64,000 nucleotides of DNA from Polynucleobacter sp. UB-Tiil-W10 (lineage in GTDB: Bacteria > Pseudomonadota > Gammaproteobacteria > Burkholderiales > Burkholderiaceae). The notes under the pieces are model-generated. The model saw only the letters and a program-made list of their open reading frames with translations, made no database searches and was not told the origin of the DNA. The DNA lies in contig NZ_JACVPZ010000001.1 of assembly GCF_018881605.1 (NCBI RefSeq), positions 558,001-622,000 of the forward strand, written 5' to 3'. Numbering within the stretch: the stretch's first letter is position 1; the number at the start of each line of letters is the position of its first letter. Shown here in pieces: positions 57,176-62,901 of the stretch. The position numbers were made by a program, and so were the translations under genes.

Positions 57176-57385
57176 ATGGAAAAAGCAATAACCACTGTAA
57201 TAACAAATCAACAACGGATTGAACTCGTCTATCAGGCCGTGATAGCGCTTGAAGCCCAAAACTGGGCACACATACGAAATTCACAAAATTCACTAGTCGC
57301 TGCCATAGAAATTCTTGAGGCTGTAGAAGAGGTAATTCATTCCAAATATCCGACACACACTGAAGGTGACCGTAATGAATTATGA
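57176..57385 (+). CDS. Small hypothetical protein of the integrative element
   Basis: A 69-residue, mostly helical acidic protein beginning MEKAITTVITNQQRIELVYQ. The ATG at 57176 has an AGGAG site 5 bases upstream; an ATG at 57134 would lie before that site. No known domain was recognised. Its place between integrase and the replication ATPase is where small regulators or excisionases often sit, but it lacks an obvious helix-turn-helix. The end overlaps the next gene by 11 bp, indicating coupling. Confidence 0.6.
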   Translation: MEKAITTVITNQQRIELVYQAVIALEAQNWAHIRNSQNSLVAAIEILEAVEEVIHSKYPTHTEGDRNEL

Positions 57386-58772
57386 GAACAATATACTTTC
57401 ACATCTAATTTTTGATGCCAGTAAACCCGAAAACAATATCTACCAAGTGCTAAGTCAAATTGACCCCGGATGCTCCCGTAGCGAATGGATGCAAGTTGGC
57501 TTTGGCTGCATCGACCATCTTGGGGAATTAGCTCAAGAGCCTTTTTCTGACTGGTCACAAGGTTGCTTGCATGAGAAATATGATTTTGGCAACTCTCCCC
57601 CATCTAATTACAGCCTCAAAGATCTTGAAAGCCAGTGGGCAGATTGGATCAAGCGTCATGCGGCGGGTAAAACTGGCATTACGTTTGGTACGGTCAAACA
57701 TATTGCCAAAAGAAATAGCGGCCAACAACCTGAACCCACCAAACTTACTGTCATAAGTAGAACATCAGGTGGCATAAGTGCAAAAGAATTGGCCAACAAA
57801 AAGTTTCCGCCCCTAATTTGGGTGGTTCAAGACATACTTCCAGAGGGTTGCTATTTACTCTCAGCGAGACCAAAGGTTGGAAAGTCGTGGCTGGCACTTC
57901 AATGCTGCATAGCCGTTGCTTATGGAAGCCAAACCCTAGGCAAGGAAGTGCAAGCAGGAAAAGCTATCTACTTAGCACTTGAAGACAACCAGCGAAGGCT
58001 GCAAGGTAGGCTGAAAATCATGCGCCCCCAAGGCTACTCAACCGATAATTTGATTCTTCATACAGAGTGGCCAAAATTAAATGATGGTGGCTTGGAGGCA
58101 TTAGAGAAACTCATTATTTCTGAATCACCAAGACTTGTCGTCATTGATACTCTGGCTAAAGTTCGCCCATCTATGGGCAGAAACTCAAACCTGTACGAAA
58201 GTGATTATTCAGCCGTAGCACCGTTAACTGGATTGGCTAATAAATATCGGTGCTGCATCTTGGTGGTTACCCATAATAGAAAAGGTAAATCTGATTCCGA
58301 TGCGCTGGAGCAGATAAGCGGGTCTCTTGGTTTATCGGGGGCAGTAGATGGGGCTCTCGTTATCGATGGCATTAGATCGGATAAACAATATAAATTGAGT
58401 CTGATCGGCAGAGACATACCCAATGATGATGAGCTGGCTATTAGCCGTCAGGAAAATGGGGAATGGAAGATTCTCGGGGAAGCGACGCAGGTATTTATTA
58501 GCGCTGAAAGAAAAGAAATTACCGATGTCCTTAGGCTTCACCCAGCAGGACTAAAGCCAAAGGAAATAGCCGAGATCATAGGAAAAAAACAGCCAACCGT
58601 ACGTAGACTCTTAAGTTCAATGGCCGTCGATCGGCAAGTCCAAAGTTCTGCTGGTACCTATACATTAATAAGTAGTAACTCGAGTAATAACGAGAATATC
58701 GATAACTCTAGTAACACCGGTAACTCTAGTCACTTAAGCGGACTGTTAGCATCAATAGACTGGGATAGTTGA
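57375..58772 (+). CDS. PriCT-2 / RepA-like AAA ATPase (replication protein)
   Basis: A 465-residue protein. Residues about 20-110 resemble a PriCT-2 (primase C-terminal) domain: SRSEWMQVGFGCIDH, DWSQG, and GITFGTVKHIAKR. Residues about 145-360 are a RecA-fold ATPase of the RepA/AAA-25 type with Walker A in ARPKVGKSW (Lys170-Ser171) and Walker B ending at Asp258 in RLVVIDTLAKV. A winged-helix-like segment (EITDVLRLHPAGLKPKEIAEIIGKKQPTVRRLL) and a Ser/Asn-rich tail follow. Such proteins act as replicative helicases in plasmids and satellites. The ATG at 57375 has GAAGG upstream; a GTG at 57366 is possible. Confidence 0.8.
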   Translation: MNYENNILSHLIFDASKPENNIYQVLSQIDPGCSRSEWMQVGFGCIDHLGELAQEPFSDWSQGCLHEKYDFGNSPPSNYSLKDLESQWADWIKRHAAGKTGITFGTVKHIAKRNSGQQPEPTKLTVISRTSGGISAKELANKKFPPLIWVVQDILPEGCYLLSARPKVGKSWLALQCCIAVAYGSQTLGKEVQAGKAIYLALEDNQRRLQGRLKIMRPQGYSTDNLILHTEWPKLNDGGLEALEKLIISESPRLVVIDTLAKVRPSMGRNSNLYESDYSAVAPLTGLANKYRCCILVVTHNRKGKSDSDALEQISGSLGLSGAVDGALVIDGIRSDKQYKLSLIGRDIPNDDELAISRQENGEWKILGEATQVFISAERKEITDVLRLHPAGLKPKEIAEIIGKKQPTVRRLLSSMAVDRQVQSSAGTYTLISSNSSNNENIDNSSNTGNSSHLSGLLASIDWDS

Positions 58773-58836
58773 GTTACGGAAGTTACCGATTTACATAGGT
58801 ATACCGTTAAGTGGATAAAGCACTGATCGGTATACC
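58676..58836 (+). repeat. Candidate origin or operator repeats after the RepA-like gene
   Basis: TAACTCGAGT (58676) and two copies of TAACTCTAGT (58703 and 58721) lie in the 3' end of the gene, and an inverted GAGTTA follows at 58771. Two perfect palindromes GGTATACC (58798-58805 and 58829-58836), 31 bases apart, follow in an AT-rich stretch. The first set also encodes the Asn-Ser-Ser tail, so part of the repetition may be due to protein low complexity. Confidence 0.4.
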
Positions 58837-58869
58837 CCCTTTAACTCAATTCAAAATTGTGACAAAACT

Positions 58870-59133
58870 ATGCCATTGCCAGCAATAACTAAATTCGGAG
58901 CAAAGCAGTGCCAATGCAAAAGTAAGCGTACAGGTCTTCCCTGTAAAAACTTAGCAGCACATGGCTGCATTAGCTGCAGAATGCATGGGTCACATAAATC
59001 ACGAAATGTACTCAGAGGCAAATCCCACCCCAACTATAAGCATGGACTTGATACAAACGGGGCGATAGCCGAAAGAAAGAAGAAATTTAAGGAATTAGGA
59101 GAGATTGCCATGGGCCTTGGAATTAAAGCTTAA
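58870..59133 (+). CDS. Small Cys/His-rich protein (HGG-motif-like)
   Basis: An 87-residue basic protein with Cys and His residues grouped as zinc ligands: CQCKSKRTGLPCKN, then HGCISCRMHGSHKSRN, followed by a YKHG motif and a Lys-rich helix. It resembles the small HGG-type motif proteins found in prophages and mobile elements (Cys-x-Ala-Lys-Thr/Ser-Arg...Gly-x-Pro-Cys...Cys-x-x-His-Gly). Their function is unknown; DNA binding is possible. It has no good ribosome binding site. It starts 97 bp after the RepA-like gene. Confidence 0.65.
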   Translation: MPLPAITKFGAKQCQCKSKRTGLPCKNLAAHGCISCRMHGSHKSRNVLRGKSHPNYKHGLDTNGAIAERKKKFKELGEIAMGLGIKA

Positions 59134-59672
59134 TTGCAACTAGTAATATTCCCAATTGTTGAACAAGTCATCATCTTATTTCCTGGCAGCATATAAGTTC
59201 TTGGACCCATTTGAGGTGGGAGAGATGGACTACCAGAATTAGCGGATCCGGGCGAATTGTTAGATAACATTCCAAGCCCCATGCCCATCATCGCCACTCC
59301 AGCCGCTTGAGATTTTTGCTTGTTATAGGCATCTAGCTGTTGTTGATATTGATCTTGTTGCTGTCGGGCTTGTATTCTTGCTTGGTCAATTTGCAGGCGG
59401 CAAGAAGCATATTCATTTGTTTGCGGCTTAAAACCATAACGTCGACACGTTGCCTCATCAGGATCATTGGGATTAATTGGAGAATTGCTCGATCCCCTAT
59501 CTACAAGTTCTAGTACGCAATTTGCAAATGCTTCAGTCTTTTTCTTAAAACCAATATCAGAACATGTTTTTTCCTGCTCAGAGGTATCAATTGCTCTTGC
59601 TAAATTAGTATTAAAAAGTAGCAGTAGGATTAGCATATACTTTTTATTAATAACCACTTTTATCACCCTCAT
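59130..59672 (-). CDS. Exported hypothetical protein with two C-x14-C motifs
   Basis: About 180 residues from the ATG at 59672. The signal peptide has a basic n-region (MRVIKVVINKKY), a Leu/Ile-rich core and an Ala-Arg-Ala end, predicting export. Two copies of a motif follow: CSDIGFKKKTEAFANC and CRRYGFKPQTNEYASC, both C-x14-C with Gly-Phe-Lys near the start. Then come a Gln-rich helical stretch, a Met/Gly-rich hydrophobic stretch and a short C-terminal Cys pair. A later in-frame ATG at 59636 would remove the basic part of the signal. Function unknown. The start codon overlaps that of the next gene on the other strand. Confidence 0.7.
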   Translation of the reverse strand: MRVIKVVINKKYMLILLLLFNTNLARAIDTSEQEKTCSDIGFKKKTEAFANCVLELVDRGSSNSPINPNDPDEATCRRYGFKPQTNEYASCRLQIDQARIQARQQQDQYQQQLDAYNKQKSQAAGVAMMGMGLGMLSNNSPGSANSGSPSLPPQMGPRTYMLPGNKMMTCSTIGNITSCN

Positions 59673-60066
59673 GATGTCTATAAAAAGCTCTTTTGCGATT
59701 CTACTCTTGATCACTTTGAATGGATGCTCTGGCGTTCGCATACAAGATTCCGGGGGGTCTGACTTCACATACTTTTTTGATCTAAAAGTAGATTCAGGGT
59801 GGATTGATGGAAAGGCATCGGATTTATGCTATCGAAAAGGTTACGGAAGCTATAACTTAGTCAATTCTTCAGATGCCTCGTTCAATCACTCTAGAACATA
59901 CAGATGCTCGAATCCATTAAATCAGTCATTACAACAACCATCTTATCAACCATCTATTCAGCCACAGAAGACCTCAATGGATGAAGCAAAAAGAAAATGT
60001 GTTGACTTGGGCTTTAAAGCAGGAACAGACGGCTTTGGAAACTGTGTATTGAAGCTAACCAAATAA
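59671..60066 (+). CDS. Putative lipoprotein with one C-x14-C motif
   Basis: About 131 residues (start at 59671 or the adjacent ATG at 59674). The N-terminus MMSIKSSFAILLLITLNGC looks like a lipoprotein signal with Leu-Asn-Gly-Cys as lipobox; Asn before Gly is unusual. The C-terminal CVDLGFKAGTDGFGNCVLKL is a third copy of the C-x14-C motif found in the adjacent minus-strand protein. The middle is Ser/Gln/Pro-rich. No clear ribosome binding site is visible. Function unknown; the shared motif suggests that the two proteins act together. Confidence 0.65.
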   Translation: MMSIKSSFAILLLITLNGCSGVRIQDSGGSDFTYFFDLKVDSGWIDGKASDLCYRKGYGSYNLVNSSDASFNHSRTYRCSNPLNQSLQQPSYQPSIQPQKTSMDEAKRKCVDLGFKAGTDGFGNCVLKLTK

Positions 60067-60178
60067 CTCTTCAAAACTCGTCCCTATTGTCATGTCGAAT
60101 ATTTGACATCACCCCATAAGTTTTGTGATGTGGTTACAAAATCCTGATCTATATACATTGAAGGGCTTGCCTGCATTT

Positions 60179-60202
60179 GGGTGGGTATGGGATGGGTGGG
60201 GG
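60179..60202 (+). other. G-quadruplex motif
   Basis: Five G-tracts of three to five Gs are separated by loops of 1, 3, 2 and 1 bases (tracts at 60179-60181, 60183-60185, 60189-60191, 60194-60196 and 60198-60202). This satisfies the standard four-tract rule with very short loops and stands out in an AT-rich region. Confidence 0.6.
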
Positions 60203-60255
60203 TTCGATATTCCAATATGAAGAAGCAAAACCGCTTTGTGATATTCTTTTTTTCA

Positions 60256-60283
60256 GGCCTAACACTGTCCTTTTTGGCCTAAC
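60256..60283 (+). repeat. Right subterminal repeats, candidate integrase arm sites
   Basis: GGCCTAAC occurs at 60256-60263 and 60276-60283, 20 bases apart (two helical turns). The 22 bases from 60256 match the left-end copy at 55939-55960 in 19 positions. Confidence 0.5.
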
Positions 60284-60349
60284 TTTTAACCTGATAGGTT
60301 TGGGTTTAGTTTGTTTTAGTTTTTCTTAGTTCATTGTTTTTATTGGGTT

Positions 60350-60475
60350 TCTCACCGCAGTCCAGGTTGCCCTGCTCACAATCTACGATATGTGCAAAGC
60401 TGTAGACCGTGGCATGGTGATGGGTGATGTGAAGCTGCTTGAGAAGAGTGGTGGCAAGAGCGGAGAATGGAAAGC
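60350..60475 (+). repeat. Right direct repeat (attR)
   Basis: A perfect copy of moaC bases 55760-55885. Beyond it the sequence continues into the original end of moaC. Confidence 0.9.
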
Positions 60476-60482
60476 TGCTTGA
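60350..60482 (+). pseudogene. moaC: Displaced original 3' end of moaC
   Basis: The last 43 codons of MoaC ([18 protein letters not shown] to GEWKAA) and the TGA at 60480-60482, without a start or the first 115 codons. It is followed by a terminator, as expected of the pre-integration gene end. It is a remnant and should not be translated on its own. Confidence 0.9.
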
Positions 60483-60502
60483 TTTTGCCAATGACCCTAG
60501 AT

Positions 60503-60529
60503 AAAAGCCGCTTCATGAGCGGCTTTTTA
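60503..60529. terminator. Original moaC terminator, shared with the pilin gene
   Basis: A 10-bp stem (AAAAGCCGCT 60503-60512 with AGCGGCTTTT 60518-60527) and a TCATG loop, flanked by A and T runs, 20 bases after the displaced moaC stop. It also lies just after the minus-strand pilin stop and can work in both directions. Confidence 0.85.
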
Positions 60530-60538
60530 TTTGGAAGT

Positions 60539-61066
60539 CTATTTACCAATCCTGCATTCTGAAGGCAATAACTGAGAAATAAGATTTGTCTCAGTAGATC
60601 TGCATGACCATCCACCAGCCCAACTTGCCCCTTCTGGTTTGGATAAATCAATCGGCTTCGGAGAGTTAGCATCAGGCTCATTTGTTGGAACTAGATGAAG
60701 TGTATTTTTGCCCTCAGGCGCTACGCTGACTTGATAGTCAATTGCAATCGCACCTGATGGAGTCACCTCAATTAACTTGACGCTACGGGTCGGGGTAAAT
60801 GTAAACGATCCATGTGTCGCATCATCCATAGGAACAGTCCCTCTGCTAGCAAATGCCTCAGTCACCGCAAGCTTGGCACTAGACGATAAATTCATACCCT
60901 CCACCACCCTACTTCTCGCTATGTAATCCTGATACTGTGGCACCGCCACTGCAACCAAGATGCCAATGATGGCCACTACAACCATCACCTCAATCAAGGT
61001 AAAGCCTGCCTCTTGATTGCTTTCTGCATTTTGAATATCTTGAATCCCATTGCTTAGCTTTTGCAT
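60539..61066 (-). CDS. Type IV pilin
   Basis: A 175-residue class III-signal protein with a long 21-residue leader cut between Gly21 and Phe22 (EAG then [31 protein letters not shown]). Glu26 is the conserved Glu5 of the mature pilin. The C-terminal pair Cys in WSCRSTE and LPSECRIGK should form the D-region disulfide. This fits a major or major-like PilA subunit of twitching pili. A strong AGGAGG site precedes the ATG. It lies just outside the element and converges on moaC. Confidence 0.9.
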   Translation of the reverse strand: MQKLSNGIQDIQNAESNQEAGFTLIEVMVVVAIIGILVAVAVPQYQDYIARSRVVEGMNLSSSAKLAVTEAFASRGTVPMDDATHGSFTFTPTRSVKLIEVTPSGAIAIDYQVSVAPEGKNTLHLVPTNEPDANSPKPIDLSKPEGASWAGGWSCRSTETNLISQLLPSECRIGK

Positions 61067-61137
61067 ATTTTCTGCCTCCTAAAGTGAAATACTGCATCAT
61101 CCGTTTTTGCGCAGATACTCACAAGGAAACTGGCAAC

Positions 61138-61166
61138 AAAAAAGCCGGCATATACGGCCGGCTTTT
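61138..61166 (-). terminator. Terminator after the TerC gene
   Basis: A 10-bp stem (AAAAGCCGGC 61140-61149 with GCCGGCTTTT 61157-61166) and a 7-nt loop; on the minus strand it is followed by a T run, 20 bases after the stop, before the pilin gene. Confidence 0.85.
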
Positions 61167-61185
61167 CTGATTTGATGCGGAGAAA

Positions 61186-61896
61186 TTACGCCGCTTCTTT
61201 ATGCTTGTTCTTCTTTTTGAGATAAGTGCCAACTAAAAGAACAATGGCGACTCCAATGCCCTCAAAAATCATGTGTGCATCTTCAAATGCAGCCTGCATA
61301 GACTCTTTAATTGCTGGATCTTCAACTAGCATACCGCCTGCCAAAAGACCCAATAAGCCAGCGCCCAAGGTAATGATGATGGGGAAGCGATCCATTACTT
61401 TTAACAGCATGGTGCTACCAAAGATGATCAACGGAATCGAAAGGCCGAGGCCAATGATTAGGAGGGCTAAACGAGTTTCTTCTGGGCCTTTTTGAGCAGC
61501 CGCAGCGACTGCAATAACGTTATCCAAACTCATAACCAAGTCCGCCACCAATATTGTGCGTATCGCACCCCATATATTGGAGTGGCCATCCATCTCAGCC
61601 TCATCATCGCTATCTGCCAATAATTGCACGCCAATGTAGACCAACAAAATAGCGCCAACGATTTTCAGATAAGGAAGGCTGAGGAGTTGTACCGCAGTGA
61701 TTGTCAAAACAACACGCAAAATAATAGCTGCTGCACTACCCCAAAAGATCGCCTTTTTTTGTTGATTGGGCGGCAGATTGCGTGATGCTAGCGCAATCAC
61801 CACAGCGTTATCACCCGATAACAAAATATTCGCAACAATAATTGATAAAAGAGCAGCCCAAAATGCTGATCCTGAAAATACTGAGAAATCCATCAT
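61186..61896 (-). CDS. TerC family integral membrane protein (YjbE type)
   Basis: A 236-residue protein with about seven membrane helices and the TerC motifs ILLSGDNAVVIALASRNLP (about residues 25-43) and VADLVMSLDNVIAVAAAAQ (about 117-135), each with the conserved Asp-Asn pair. Members are linked to manganese export or metal stress and are not restricted to tellurite resistance. The start may be the first or second Met. Metal and direction of transport cannot be read from sequence. Confidence 0.9.
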   Translation of the reverse strand: MMDFSVFSGSAFWAALLSIIVANILLSGDNAVVIALASRNLPPNQQKKAIFWGSAAAIILRVVLTITAVQLLSLPYLKIVGAILLVYIGVQLLADSDDEAEMDGHSNIWGAIRTILVADLVMSLDNVIAVAAAAQKGPEETRLALLIIGLGLSIPLIIFGSTMLLKVMDRFPIIITLGAGLLGLLAGGMLVEDPAIKESMQAAFEDAHMIFEGIGVAIVLLVGTYLKKKNKHKEAA

Positions 61897-61950
61897 GTCT
61901 CCTACGTGCTTTATTTTTATTTTATGTTTTAACTACTACCTACTGCCAAA

Positions 61951-61980
61951 AAAAGGATGCTGGTTTAACAGCATCCTTTT
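61951..61980 (-). terminator. Terminator of the sucCD genes
   Basis: A 12-bp stem (61951-61962 with 61969-61980) and a 6-nt loop, with T run on the minus strand, 13 bases after the sucD stop. Confidence 0.9.
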
Positions 61981-61992
61981 ACTGATTACTAA

Positions 61993-62886
61993 TTACAACA
62001 TGGCTTTCAACAAAGCAGCCATTTCTGATGGATTCTTTGTTACTTTGAAGCCACACTCTTCCATCACGGCAAGCTTGGCATCTGCCGTATCGGCACCACC
62101 AGAAATTAAAGCACCTGCGTGACCCATACGCTTGCCTGGAGGCGCTGTTACGCCAGCAATAAAGCCAACTACCGGCTTCTTCATATTGTCTTTGCACCAG
62201 CGGGCAGCTTCAGCCTCATCTGGACCACCAATTTCACCAATCATAATGACAGCGTCAGTCTCTGGATCTTCATTGAACATTCTCATGATGTCGATATGCT
62301 TCAAGCCATTGATCGGGTCTCCACCAATACCAACTGCTGTGGACTGACCTAAGCCAATAGCTGTCAACTGACCAACCGCCTCATAAGTCAATGTACCGGA
62401 ACGACTAACAACGCCGATGCGACCTTTCTTATGAATATGACCAGGCATGATGCCGATCTTGATTTCATCTGGAGTAATGATCCCTGGGCAGTTAGGACCA
62501 AGCAATAGAGTTTTCTTGCCACCAGCAGCTTCTTTTGCATGCATCTTGTTTCGTACTTCCAGCATGTCCCGGACAGGGATGCCTTCCGTAATACAGATCA
62601 CGAAGTCGAGGTCAGCTTCAACAGCCTCCCAAATTGCAGCAGCAGCGCCAGGAGGCGGAACATAAATTACAGAAGTAGTTGCGCCAGTTTGCTGGGCAGC
62701 TTCTTTAACAGTTCCATAAATTGGAATGTTAAAAATGGACTCGCCAGCTTTTTTAGGATTTACACCCGCAACAAAACAATTTTTGCCGTTTGCGTATTCC
62801 TGACATTTTTCTGTATGGAACTGACCGGTCTTACCAGTAATACCTTGTGTAATAACTTTGGTGTTTTTATTGATCAAAATAGACAT
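61993..62886 (-). CDS. sucD: Succinate-CoA ligase alpha subunit
   Basis: CoA-binding subunit of succinyl-CoA synthetase in the citric acid cycle. The 297 residues have KNTKVITQGITGKTGQFHTE at the start, the CoA-binding VIYVPPPGAAAAIWEA, LLGPNCPGIITP, and the phospho-histidine loop IGEIGGPDEAEAA followed by FIAGVTAPPGKRMGHAGALISGG (His about 248). It lies 15 bp downstream of sucC. Confidence 0.97.
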   Translation of the reverse strand: MSILINKNTKVITQGITGKTGQFHTEKCQEYANGKNCFVAGVNPKKAGESIFNIPIYGTVKEAAQQTGATTSVIYVPPPGAAAAIWEAVEADLDFVICITEGIPVRDMLEVRNKMHAKEAAGGKKTLLLGPNCPGIITPDEIKIGIMPGHIHKKGRIGVVSRSGTLTYEAVGQLTAIGLGQSTAVGIGGDPINGLKHIDIMRMFNEDPETDAVIMIGEIGGPDEAEAARWCKDNMKKPVVGFIAGVTAPPGKRMGHAGALISGGADTADAKLAVMEECGFKVTKNPSEMAALLKAML

Positions 62887-62901
62887 ATCGAAATTCCTGG
62901 A

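Larger units (their letters stand above)
60067..60349. other. 283-bp noncoding right end of the element
   Basis: It contains a 7-bp inverted repeat (ACATCAC 60106-60112 with GTGATGT 60125-60131), a run of five G-tracts (60179-60202), and the GGCCTAAC repeats at 60256 and 60276. No gene was seen. Confidence 0.6.
55760..60475. mobile_element. Integrative element inserted in the 3' end of moaC
   Basis: The span is bounded by a perfect 126-bp direct repeat of moaC 3' sequence; one repeat plus interior is 4590 bp. A tyrosine integrase gene starts 83 bases inside the left repeat and points inward. The interior has a small hypothetical gene, a PriCT-2/RepA-like ATPase, a Cys/His-rich small protein and two exported proteins. 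No conjugation, capsid or packaging genes and no transposase are visible. This fits a minimal phage satellite or a small integrative replicon that depends on a helper for transfer. Confidence 0.88.

Noticed and set aside
60194..60213. GGTTCGA-type sequence suggesting a tRNA T-arm at the element's right end
   Set aside because: The flanking bases do not form a T stem, and no anticodon arm or acceptor stem could be found. The G-tract motif explains the sequence better, and the element's target is moaC.
60376..60681. Minus-strand frame running from the pilin 3' end across the moaC remnant
   Set aside because: It combines antisense moaC repeat with an alternative frame of the pilin and matches no family.
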